A DNA stretch of 64,000 bases from Cavia porcellus (Eukaryota > Chordata > Mammalia > Rodentia > Caviidae). The DNA is taken from assembly GCF_034190915.1 (NCBI RefSeq), contig NW_026947639.1, forward strand, positions 310,001 to 374,000, read 5' to 3'. This document shows positions 53,390 through 64,000 of this stretch, in pieces. Made by a program: the position numbers and the translations under genes. Positions within the stretch are counted from its first letter, which is position 1. Every line of letters starts with the position of its first letter. The notes below the pieces were generated by a model. That model was not told where the DNA came from and did no database searches. It was given only the letters and a program-made list of their open reading frames with translations.

Positions 53390-56300
53390 GTTTTTCTCAC
53401 ACCTACTAGTAAATCTAATGTAACACACACCCATACAATGCGCACCACCCCGTGATGTTTTTCTCACTCCTACTAGTGAATGTAATGTAACACACACCCA
53501 TACAATGCGCACCACCCCGTGATGTTTTTCTCACTCCTACTAGTGAATGTAATGTAACACACACCCATACAATGCGCACCACCCCGTGATGATTTTCTCA
53601 CTCCTACTAGTGAATCTAATGTTTCACACACCCATACAATGCGCACCACCCCATGATGTTTTTCTCACTCCTACTAGTGAAAGTAATGTAACACACACCC
53701 ATACAATGCGCACCACCCCGTGATGATTTTCTCACTCCTACTAGTGAATCTAATGTAACACACACCCATGCAATGTGCACCACCCCGTGATGTTTTTCTC
53801 ACTCCTACTAGTGAATGTAATGTAACACACACCCATACAATGCGCACCACCCAGTGATGTTTTTCTCACTCCTACTAGTGAATGTAATGTAACACACACC
53901 CATAAAATGCGCACCACCCCGTGATGTTTTTCTCACTCCTACTAGTGAATCTAATGTAACACACACCCATACAATGCGCACCACCCCGTGATGTTTTTCT
54001 CACTCCTACTAGTGAATGTAATGTAACACACACCCATACAATGCGCACCACCCCGTGATGTTTTTCTCACTCCTACTAGTGAATCTAATGTAACACACAC
54101 CCATACAATGCGCACCACCCCGTGATGTTTTTCTCACTCCTACTAGTGAATGTAATGTAACACACACCCATACAATGCGCACCACCCCGTGATGATTTTC
54201 TCACTCCTACTAATGAATCTAATGTAACAAACACCCATACAATGCACACCATCCCGTGATGTTTTTCTCAATTCTACTAGTGAATGTAATGTAACACACA
54301 CCCATACAATGCGCACCACCCCGTGATGATTTTCTCACTCCTACTAGTGAATCTAATGTAACAAATACCCATACAATGCGCAGCACCCCGTGATGTTTTT
54401 CTCACTCCTACTAGTGAATGTAATGTAACACACACCCATACAATGCCCACCACCCCGTGATGTTTTTCTCACTCCTACTAGTGAATCTAATGTAACACAC
54501 ACCCATACAATGCGCACCACCCCGTGTTGTTTTTCTCACTCCTACTAGAGAATCTAATGTAACAGACACCCATACAATGCGCACCACCCCGTGATTTTTT
54601 TCTCACTCCTACTAGTGAATGTAATGTAACACACACCCATACAATGCGCACCACCCCGTGATGATTTTCTCACTCCTACTAGTGAATCTAATGTAACAAA
54701 CACCCATACAATGCGCACCACCCCGTGATGTTTTTCTCACTCCTAAGAGTGAATGTAATGTAACACACACCCATACAATGCGCACCACCCCGTGATGTTT
54801 TTCTCACTCCTACTAGTGAATGTAATGTAACACACACCCATACAATGCGCACCACCCCGTGATGTTTTTCTCACTCCCACTAGTGAATGTAATGTAACAC
54901 ACACCCATACAATGCGCACCACCCCGTGATGTTTTTGTCACTCATACTAGTGAATCTAATGTAACAAACACCCTTACAATGCGCACCACCCCGTGATGTT
55001 TTTCTCACTCCTACTAGTGAATCTAATGTAACACACACCCATACAATGCGCACCACCCCGTGATGTTTTTCTCACTCCTACTAGTGAATGTAATGTAACA
55101 CACACCCATACAATGCGCACCACCCCGTTATGTTTTTCTCACTCCTACTAGTGAATGTAATGTAACACACACCCATACAATGCGCACCACCCCGTGATGT
55201 TTTTCTCACTCCTAATAGTGAATGTAATGTAACACACACCCATACAATGCGCACCACCCCGTGATGTTTTTCTCACTCCTACTAGTGAATGTAATGTAAC
55301 ACACACCCATACAATGCGCACCACCCCGTGATGTTTTTCTCACTCCTACTAGTGAATGTAATGTAACACACAGCCATACAATGCGCCCCACCCCGTGATG
55401 TTTTTCTCACTCCTACTAGTGAATGTAATGTAACACACACCCATACAATGCGCACCACCCCTTGATGTTTTTCTCACTCCTACTAGTGAATCTAATGTAA
55501 CACACACCCATACAATGCGCACCACCCCGTGATGTTTTTCTCACTCCTACTAGTGAATGTAATGTAACACACACCCATACAATGCGCACCACCCCGTGAT
55601 GTTTTCCTCACTCCTACTAGTGAATGTAATGTAACACACACCCATACAATGCGCACCACCCCGTGATGATTTTCTCACTCCTACTAGTGAATCTAATGTA
55701 ACAAACACCCATACAATGCGCAGCACCCCGTGATGTTTTTCTCACTCCTACTAGTGAATGCAATGTAACACACACCCATACAATGCGCACCACCCCGTGA
55801 TGTTTTTCTCACTCCTACTAGTGAATGTAATGTAACACACACCCATACAATGCTCACCATCCCGTGATGTTTTTCTCACTTCTACTAGTGAATGTAATGT
55901 AACACACACCCATACAATGCGCACCACCCCGTGATGATTTTCTCACTCCTACTAGTGAATCTAATGTAACAAATACCCATACAATGCGCAGCACCCCGTG
56001 ATGTTTTTCTCACTCCTACTAGTGAATGTAATGTAACACACACCCATACAATGCGCACCACCGCGTGATGTTTTTCTCACTCCTACTAGTGAATCTAATG
56101 TAACACACACCCATACAATGCGCACCACCGCGTGATGTTTTTCTCACTCCTACTAGTGAATCTAATGTAACACACACCCATACAATGCGCACCACCGCGT
56201 GATGTTTTTGTCACTCCTACTAGTGAATCTAATGTAACACACACCCATACAATGCGCACCACCCCGTGATGATTTTCTCACTCCTACTAGTGAATCTAAT

Positions 56301-56400
56301 GTAACACACACCCATACAATGCGCACCACCCCGTGATGTTTTTCTCACTCCTACTAGTGAATGTAATGTAACACACACCCATACAATGCGCACCACCCCG
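53390..56400 (+). repeat. 3350-bp superunit, copy 2
   Basis: Right partner of 50.04-52.98 kb. It has three successive CACCGCGTGATG monomers (near 56061, 56128, 56195) where copy 1 has two (near 52711, 52778), so the offset becomes 3417 bp after that point. This is a clean case of one-monomer gain or loss after segmental duplication. A private change is AACAGACACCC near 54563. The 410 bp between the two copies (52.98-53.39 kb) are near-consensus monomers with one CCTACC loop variant. Confidence 0.84.
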
Positions 56401-57009
56401 TGATGTTTTTCTCACTCCTACCAGTGAATGTAATGTAACACACACCCATACAATGCGCACCACCCCGTGATGTTTTTCTCACTCCTACCAGTGAATCTAA
56501 TGTAACACACACCCATACAATGCGCACCACCCCGTGATGTTTTTCTCACTCCTACTAGTGAATGTAATGTAACACACACCCATACAATGCGCACCACCCC
56601 GTGATGTTTTTCTCACTCCTACTAGTGAATGTAATGTAACACACACCCATACAATGCGCACCACCCCGTGATGTTTTTCTCACTCCTACTAGTGAATCTA
56701 ATGTAACACACACCCATACAATGCGCACCACCCCGTGATGTTTTTCTCACTCCTACTAGTGAATGTAATGTAACACACACCCATACAATGCGCACCACCC
56801 CGTGATGATTTTCTCACTCCTACTAATGAATCTAATGTAACAAACACCCATACAATGCGCACCACCCCGTGATGTTTTTCTCACTCCTACTAGTGAATGT
56901 AATGTAACACACACCCATAAAATGCGCACCACCCCGTGATGTTTTTCTCACTCCTACTAGTGAATGTAATGTAACACACACCCATACAATGCACACCATC
57001 CCGTGATGT

Positions 57010-57600
57010 TTTTCTCAATTCTACTAGTGAATGTAATGTAACACACACCCATACAATGCGCACCACCCCGTGATGATTTTCTCACTCCTACTAGTGAATC
57101 TAATGTAACAAATACCCATACAATGCGCAGCACCCCGTGATGTTTTTCTCACTCCTACTAGTGAATGTAATGTAACACACACCCATACAATGCGCACCAC
57201 CCCGTGATGTTTTTCTCACTCCTACTAGTGAATCTAATGTAACACACACCCATACAATGCGCACCACCCCGTGATGTTTTTCTCGCTCCTACTAGTGAAT
57301 GTAATGTAACACCACCCATACAGTGCGCACCACCCCGTGTTGTTTTTCTCACTCCTACTAGTGAATCTAATGTAACACACACCCATACAATGCGCACCAC
57401 CCCGTGATGTTTTTCTCACTCCTACTAGTGAATGTAATGTAACACACACCCATACAATGCGCACCACCCCGTGATGATTTTCTCACTCCTACTAGTGAAT
57501 CTAATGTAACAAACACCCATACAATGCGCACCACCCCGTGATGTTTTTCTCACTCCTACTAGTGAATGTAATGTAACACACACCCATACAATGCGCACCA
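57010..57600 (+). repeat. Segment with CA-slippage monomer, copy 1 (partner at 63.1 kb)
   Basis: CAATTCTACT at 57016, TTTCTCGCTCC near 57281 and TAACACCACCCATACAGTGCG near 57308 recur at 63108, near 63373 and near 63400. The offset is 6092 bp, which is 91 monomers minus the five bases lost in between. The TAACACCACCC monomer is 66 bp, through loss of one base in the CACACA run. The AGTGCG change is unique to this pair. Confidence 0.82.
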
Positions 57601-58700
57601 CCCCGTGTTGTTTTTCTCACTCCTACTAGTGAATCTAATGTAACACACACCCATACAATGCGCACCACCCCGTGATGATTTTCTCACTCCTAATAGTGAA
57701 TCTAATGTAACAAACACCCATACAATGCGCACCACCCCGTGATGTTTTTCTCACTCCTACTAGTGAATGCAATGTAACACACACCCATACAATGCGCACC
57801 ACCCCGTGATGTTTTTCTCACTCCTACTAGTGAATGTAATGTAACACACACCCATACAATGCTCACCATCCCGTGATGTTTTTCTCACTTCTACTAGTGA
57901 ATGTAATGTAACACACACCCATACAATGCGCACCACCCCGTGATGATTTTCTCACTCCTACTAGTGAATCTAATGTAACAAATACCCATACAATGCGCAG
58001 CACCCCGTGATGTTTTTCTCACTCCTACTAGTGAATGTAATGTAACACACACCCATACAATGCGCACCACCGCGTGATGTTTTTCTCACTCCTACTAGTG
58101 AATCTAATGTAACACACACCCATACAATGCGCACCACCCCGTGTTTTCTCACTCCTACTAGTGAATCTAATGTAACACACACCCATACAATGCGCACCAC
58201 CCCGTGATGTTTTTCTCACTCCTACTAGTGAATGTAATGTAACACACACCCATACAATGCGCACCACCCCGTGATGATTTTCTCACTCCTACTAGTGAAT
58301 CTAATGTAACAAACACCCATACAATGCGCACCACCCCGTGATGTTTTTCTCACTCCTACTAGTGAATGTAATGTAACACACACCCATACAATGCGCACCA
58401 CCCCGTGATGTTTTTCTCACTCCTACTAGTGAATGTAATGTAACACACACCCATACAATGCGCACCACCCCGTGATGTTTTTCTCACTCCTACTAGTGAA
58501 TCTAATGTAACACACACCCATACAATGCGCACCACCCCGTGATGTTTTTGTCACTCCTACTAGTGAATCTAATGTAACACACACCCATATAATGCGCACC
58601 ACCCCGTGATGATTTTCTCACTCCTACTAGTGAATCTAATGTAACACACACCCATACAATGCGCACCACCCCGTGATGTTTTTCTCACTCCTATTAGTGA
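57600..58700 (+). repeat. 2609-bp-offset segment, copy 1, with a 63-bp monomer
   Basis: Matches 60.3-61.3 kb: GAATGCAATG (57765/60374), GCTCACCATCCC with CACTTCTACT (near 57862/60470), AACAAATACCC with GCGCAGC and then CACCGCGTGATG. The offset is 39 monomers minus four bases. The four bases are missing at about 58141, where CGTGTTGTTTTTCTC has become CGTGTTTTCTC. The partner near 60740 keeps the full CGTGTTG form, so the deletion came after the duplication. Confidence 0.82.
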
Positions 58701-60300
58701 ATGTAATGTAACACACACCCATACAATGCGCACCACCCCGTGATGTTTTTCTCACTCCTACTAGTGAATGTAATGTAACACACACCCATACAATGCGCAC
58801 CACCCCGTGATGTTTTTCTCACTCCTACTAGTGAATGTAATGTAACACACACCCATACAATGCGCACCACCCCGTGATGTTTTTCTCACTCCTACTAGTG
58901 AATGTAATGTAACACACACCCATACAATGCGCACCACCCCGTGATGTTTTTCTCACTCCTACTAGTGAATGTAATGTAACACACACCCATACAATGCGCA
59001 CCACCCCGTGATGTTTTTCTCACTCCTACTAGTGAATGTAATGTAACACACACCCATACAATGCGCACCACCCCGTGATGTTTTTCTCACTCCTACTAGT
59101 GAATGTAATGTAACACACACCCATACAATGCGCACCACCCCGTGATGTTTTTCTCACTCCTACTAGTGAATGTAATGTAACACACACCCATACAATGCGC
59201 ACCACCCCGTGATGTTTTCCTCACTCCTACTAGTGAATGTAATGTAACACACACCCATAAAATGCGCACCACCCCGTGATGTTTTTCTCACTCCTACTAG
59301 TGAATCTAATGTAACACACACCCATACAATGCGCACCACCCCGTGATGTTTTTCTCACTCCTACCAGTGAATCTAATGTAACACACACCCATACAATGCG
59401 CACCACCCCGTGATGTTTTTCTCACTCCTACTAGTGAATCTAATGTAACACACACCCATACAATGCGCACCACCCCGTGATGTTTTTCTCACTCCCACTA
59501 GTGAATGTAATGTAACACACACCCATACAATGCGCACCACCCCGTGATGTTTTTGTCACTCATACTAGTGAATCTAATGTAGCAAACACCCTTACAATGC
59601 GCACCACCCCGTGATGTTTTTCTCACTCCTACTAGTGAATGTAATGTAACACACACCCATACAATGCGCACCACCCCGTGATGTTTTTCTCACTCCTACT
59701 AGTGAATGTAATGTAACACACACCCATACAATGCGCACCACCCCGTTATGTTTTTCTCACTCCTACTAGTGAATGTAATGTAACACACACCCATACAATG
59801 CGCACCACCCCGTGATGTTTTTCTCACTCCTAATAGTGAATGTAATGTAACACACACCCATACAATGCGCACCACCCCGTGATGTTTTTCTCACTCCTAC
59901 TAGTGAATGTAATGTAACACACACCCATACAATGGGCACCACCCCGTGATGTTTTTCTCACTCCTACTAGTGAATGTAATGTAACACACACCCATACAAT
60001 GCGCCCCACCCCGTGATGTTTTTCTCACTCCTACTAGTGAATGTAATGTAACACACACCCATACAATGCGCACCACCCCTTGATGTTTTTCTCACTCCTA
60101 CTATTGAATCTAATGTAACACACACCCATACAATGCGCACCACCCCGTGATGTTTTTCTCACTCCTACTAGTGAATGTAATGTAACACACACCCATACAA
60201 TGCGCACCACCCCGTGATGTTTTTCTCACTCCTACTAGTGAATGTAATGTAACACACACCCATACAATGCGCACCACCCCGTGATGATTTTCTCACTCCT
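58700..60300 (+). repeat. Mixed 67-bp monomers, related to 51.4-52.3 and 54.8-55.7 kb
   Basis: A run of near-consensus monomers (58.75-59.2 kb) is followed by a looser copy of the 3350-bp superunit series: GTAGCAAACACCCTTACAATG near 59580, CGTTATG near 59755, CCTAAT near 59830, GCGCCCCACC near 60001 and CCCCTTGATG near 60078. Differences from the other two copies, including ATGGGCACC near 59934 and CTATTGAATC near 60102, make this the most diverged of the three. No gene or unrelated sequence is present. Confidence 0.73.
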
Positions 60301-61209
60301 ACTAGTGAATCTAATGTAACAAACACCCATACAATGCGCACCACCCCGTGATGTTTTTCTCACTCCTACTAGTGAATGCAATGTAACACACACCCATACA
60401 ATGCGCACCACCCCGTGATGTTTTTCTCACTCCTACTAGTGAATGTAATGTAACACACACCCATACAATGCTCACCATCCCGTGATGTTTTTCTCACTTC
60501 TACTAGTGAATGTAATGTAACACACACCCATACAATGCGCACCACCCCGTGATGATTTTCTCACTCCTACTAGTGAATCTAATGTAACAAATACCCATAC
60601 AATGCGCAGCACCCCGTGATGTTTTTCTCACTCCTACTAGTGAATGTAATGTAACACACACCCATACAATGCGCACCACCGCGTGATGTTTTTCTCACTC
60701 CTACTAGTGAATCTAATGTAACACACACCCATACAATGCGCACCACCCCGTGTTGTTTTTCTCACTCCTACTAGTGAATCTAATGTAACACACACCCATA
60801 CAATGCGCACCACCCCGTGATGTTTTTCTCACTCCTACTAGTGAATGTAATGTAACACACACCCATACAATGCGCACCACCCCGTGATGATTTTCTCACT
60901 CCTACTAGTGAATCTAATGTAACAAACACCCATACAATGCGCACCACCCCGTGATGTTTTTCTCACTCCTACTAGTGAATGTAATGTAACACACACCCAT
61001 ACAATGCGCACCACCCCGTGATGTTTTTCTCACTCCTACTAGTGAATGTAATGTAACACACACCCATACAATGCGCACCACCCCGTGATGTTTTTCTCAC
61101 TCCTACTAGTGAATCTAATGTAACACACACCCATACAATGCGCACCACCCCGTGATGTTTTTGTCACTCCTACTAGTGAATCTAATGTAACACACACCCA
61201 TACAATGCG

Positions 61210-61910
61210 CACCACCCCGTGATGATTTTCTCACTCCTACTAGTGAATCTAATGTAACACACACCCATACAATGCGCACCACCCCGTGATGTTTTTCTCA
61301 CTCCTACTAGTGAATGTAATGTAACACACACCCATACAATGCGCACCACCCCGTGATGTTCTTCTCACTCCTACTAGTGAATGTAATGTAACACACACCC
61401 ATACAATGCGCACCACCCCGTGATGTTTTTCTCACTCCTACTAGTGAATGTAATGTAACACACACCCATACAATGCGCACCACCCCGTGATGTTTTTCTC
61501 ACTCCTACTAGTGAATGTAATGTAACACACAGCCATACAATGCGCACCACCCCGTGATGTTTTTCTCACTCCTACTAGTGAATGTAATGTAACACACACC
61601 CATACAATGCGCACCACCCCGTGATGTTTTTCTCACTCCTACTAGTGAATGTAATGTAACACACACCCATACAATGCGCACCACCCCGTGATGTTTTTCT
61701 CACTCCTACTAGTGAATGTAATGTAACACACAGCCATACAATGCGCACCACCCCGTGATGTTTTTCTCACTCCTACTAGTGAATGTAATGTAACACACAC
61801 CCATACAATGCGCACCACCCCGTGATGTTTTTCTCACTCCTACTAGTGAATGTAATGTAACACACACCCATAAAATGCGCACCACCCCGTGATGTTTTTC
61901 TCACTCCTAC
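61210..61910 (+). repeat. 1206-bp-offset segment (partner 62.4-63.05 kb)
   Basis: GATGATTTTC with AACACAC (61223/62429), GATGTTCTTC (61361/62567) and ACACAGCC (near 61530/62736) repeat at 1206 bp (18 monomers). After that the ATAAAATG monomer is 1139 bp apart (61869/63008, 17 monomers), so one monomer, carrying a second ACACAGCC near 61731, is missing from the right copy or was added to the left. Confidence 0.78.
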
Positions 61911-63089
61911 TAGTGAATCTAATGTAACACACACCCATACAATGCGCACCACCCCGTGATGTTTTTCTCACTCCTACCAGTGAATCTAATGTAACACACA
62001 CCCATACAATGCGCACCACCCCGTGATGTTTTTCTCACTCCTACTAGTGAATGTAATGTAACACACACCCATACAATGCGCACCACCCCGTGATGATTTT
62101 CTCACTCCTACTAGTGAATCTAATGTAACAAACACCCATACAATGCGCACCACCCCGTGATGTTTTTCTCACTCCTACTAGTGAATGTAATGTAACACAC
62201 ACCCATACAATGCGCACCACCCCGTGATGTTTTTCTCACTCCTACTAGTGAATGTAATGTAACACACACCCATACAATGCGCACCACCCCGTGATGTTTT
62301 TCTCACTCCTACTAGTGAATCTAATGTAACACACACCCATACAATGCGCACCACCCCGTGATGTTTTTCTCACTCCTACTAGTGAATGTAATGTAACACA
62401 CACCCATACAATGCGCACCACCCCGTGATGATTTTCTCACTCCTACTAGTGAATCTAATGTAACACACACCCATACAATGCGCACCACCCCGTGATGTTT
62501 TTCTCACTCCTACTAGTGAATGTAATGTAACACACACCCATACAATGCGCACCACCCCGTGATGTTCTTCTCACTCCTACTAGTGAATGTAATGTAACAC
62601 ACACCCATACAATGCGCACCACCCCGTGATGTTTTTCTCACTCCTACTAGTGAATGTAATGTAACACACACCCATACAATGCGCACCACCCCGTGATGTT
62701 TTTCTCACTCCTACTAGTGAATGTAATGTAACACACAGCCATACAATGCGCACCACCCCGTGATGTTTTTCTCACTCCTACTAGTGAATGTAATGTAACA
62801 CACACCCATACAATGCGCACCACCCCGTGATGTTTTTCTCACTCCTACTAGTGAATGTAATGTAACACACACCCATACAATGCGCACCACCCCGTGATGT
62901 TTTTCTCACTCCTACTAGTGAATGTAATGTAACACACACCCATACAATGCGCACCACCCCGTGATGTTTTTCTCACTCCTACTAGTGAATGTAATGTAAC
63001 ACACACCCATAAAATGCGCACCACCCCGTGATGTTTTTCTCACTCCTACTAGTGAATGTAATGTAACACACACCCATACAATGCACACC

Positions 63090-64000
63090 ATCCCGTGATG
63101 TTTTTCTCAATTCTACTAGTGAATGTAATGTAACACACACCCATACAATGCGCACCACCCCGTGATGATTTTCTCACTCCTACTAGTGAATCTAATGTAA
63201 CAAATACCCATACAATGCGCAGCACCCCGTGATGTTTTTCTCACTCCTACTAGTGAATGTAATGTAACACACACCCATACAATGCGCACCACCCCGTGAT
63301 GTTTTTCTCACTCCTACTAGTGAATCTAATGTAACACACACCCATACAATGCGCACCACCCCGTGATGTTTTTCTCGCTCCTACTAGTGAATGTAATGTA
63401 ACACCACCCATACAGTGCGCACCACCCCGTGTTGTTTTTCTCACTCCTACTAGTGAATCTAATGTAACACACACCCATACAATGCGCACCACCCCGTGAT
63501 GTTTTTCTCACTCCTACTAGTGAATGTAATGTAACACACACCCATACAATGCGCACCACCCCGTGATGATTTTCTCACTCCTACTAGTGAATCTAATGTA
63601 ACACACACCCATACAATGCGCACCACCCCGTGATGTTTTTCTCACTCCTACTAGTGAATGTAATGTAACACACACCCATACAATGCGCACCACCCCGTGT
63701 TGTTTTTCTCACTCCTACTAGTGAATCTAATGTAACACACACCCATACAATGCGCACCACCCCGTGATGTTTTTCTCACTCCTAATAGTGAATGTAATGT
63801 AACACACACCCATACAATGCGCACCACCCCGTGATGTTTTTCTCACTCCTACTAGTGAATGTAATGTAACACACCCCCATACAATGGGCACCACCCCGTG
63901 ATGTTTTTCTCACTCCTACTAGTGAATGTAATGTAACACACACCCATACAATGCGCCCCACCCCGTGATGTTTTTCTCACTCCTACTAGTGAATGTAATG
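63090..64000 (+). repeat. Copy 2 of the 57.0-kb segment and window end
   Basis: Repeats 57.01-57.6 kb, including the 66-bp TAACACCACCC monomer near 63400 and CATACAGTGCG. It then runs through ordinary monomers (CGTGTTG near 63697, CCTAAT near 63784, CACACCCCCATAC near 63871) to the window end. The last complete monomer ends at 63936 and bases 63937-64000 are the first 64 bases of another, so the array continues past the window. Confidence 0.85.

Larger units (their letters stand above)
1..64000. repeat. 67-bp tandem satellite array filling the window
   Basis: Every line of the window reads as the same 67-bp unit, always in the same orientation, with neither array edge inside the window. Monomer starts fall at 1+67k for the first 9.2 kb (for example 68 and 4423). 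The last start is 63937. The difference is explained by 955 monomers and 49 deleted bases: 38 single-base deletions of one recurrent type plus 11 bases at seven other places. I found no inserted bases and no unrelated sequence. Most monomers differ from consensus by zero to three substitutions. This is the form expected of a eukaryotic satellite kept uniform by unequal exchange and segmental amplification. The chromosomal location (centromeric, subtelomeric, sex-linked) cannot be read from the sequence, and I do not recognise the family. Confidence 0.98.

Noticed and set aside
9104..63559. Minus-strand open reading frames of 61-102 codons, with Cys- and Gly-rich repeated peptides
   Set aside because: They are translations of the satellite. 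They mostly begin at a GTG within the repeat, use three frames in turn, end at the TAG or TGA fixed in each monomer, and occur only where a deletion of 1-4 bp shifts phase. There is no ribosome binding site, codon bias or unique sequence. Their spacing simply maps the 66-bp monomers.
1..64000. CRISPR array
   Set aside because: The whole 67-bp unit is conserved. There are no unique spacers between shorter repeats, and no cas genes.
1..64000. CENP-B box or other known centromere motif
   Set aside because: No stretch of the monomer matches the TTCG...A..CGGG pattern of the CENP-B box. A centromeric role is possible but not shown by the sequence.
1..64000. Telomeric or telomere-like repeat
   Set aside because: ATGTAATGTAA and the CACACACCC run do not form TTAGGG-type or related short tandem arrays; they are single parts of a 67-bp unit.
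1..64000. G-quadruplex arrays on the minus strand
   Set aside because: Each monomer has only one GGGG and one GGG, separated by about 14 and 46 nt. Loops are too long for canonical quadruplexes.
1..64000. Promoters, terminators, tRNA or rRNA genes
   Set aside because: The T5 tract and short dyads recur in every monomer and have no associated gene. No tRNA cloverleaf or rRNA segment was seen.
1..64000. Transposable element ends or insertions
   Set aside because: All boundaries between segments fall in register with the 67-bp unit (or its deleted forms). I found no terminal inverted repeats, target-site duplications or foreign sequence.
1..64000. Three monomers (201 bp) as a nucleosome-phasing unit
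   Set aside because: 201 bp is near common nucleosome repeat lengths, but no three-monomer pattern in the variants supports a 201-bp unit here.

Overview
The whole 64 kb window is one uninterrupted tandem satellite array. Its unit is a 67-bp monomer, repeated head to tail in one orientation from the first base to the last. Counting phase from base 1 to the last monomer start (63937), and correcting for every length variant I could find (49 bases deleted in all), gives 955 complete monomers plus a final 64-nt partial. I see no single-copy sequence, gene, RNA gene, transposon, CRISPR array or array edge. A homogenised 64 kb satellite with nested higher-order repeats points to a eukaryotic chromosome in a pericentromeric, subtelomeric or other heterochromatic block, assembled from long reads. 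I do not recognise the monomer, and nothing here allows the species to be named.

The monomer is about 45% G+C and strand-asymmetric: my consensus for the + strand has A19 C21 G9 T18. Fixed landmarks are a CA-rich start, a TGCGCA palindrome, a CCCCGTGATG box, a T5 tract, a perfect TCACT(6 nt)AGTGA inverted repeat with ACTAGT inside it, and a duplicated ATGTA at the end. Two alleles alternate throughout, GAATGTAATG and GAATCTAATG, and they define the main monomer classes.

The array is a mosaic of segmental duplications. (1) 1-7407: a 23-monomer (1541 bp) unit nested in a 66-monomer (4422 bp) duplication, with no length variants. (2) About 7.4-15.8 kb: transitional mosaic where a 66-bp monomer first appears. 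(3) About 15.78-25.41 kb: a 4149/4216-bp superunit in two full copies and one partial. (4) 25.4-32.5 kb: a copy of 10.8-12.16 kb displaced by 14,522 bp, then a 3481/3615-bp duplication. (5) 32.5-44 kb: 2270-, 2879- and 3750-bp offset duplications, with an indel cluster at 34.5-34.75 kb. (6) 44-47 kb: near-consensus monomers. (7) 47-56.4 kb: 2478- and 3350-bp superunits. (8) 56.4-64 kb: 2609-, 1206- and 6092-bp offset copies.

No genes work together here. The minus-strand open frames of 61-102 codons are by-products of the repeat: 67 is not a multiple of 3, so each frame meets a stop within about three monomers, and the frames lengthen only where a 66-, 65- or 63-bp monomer shifts phase. The interest of the window lies in how the array evolved, and in whether the short symmetric motifs in each monomer have a chromatin role.
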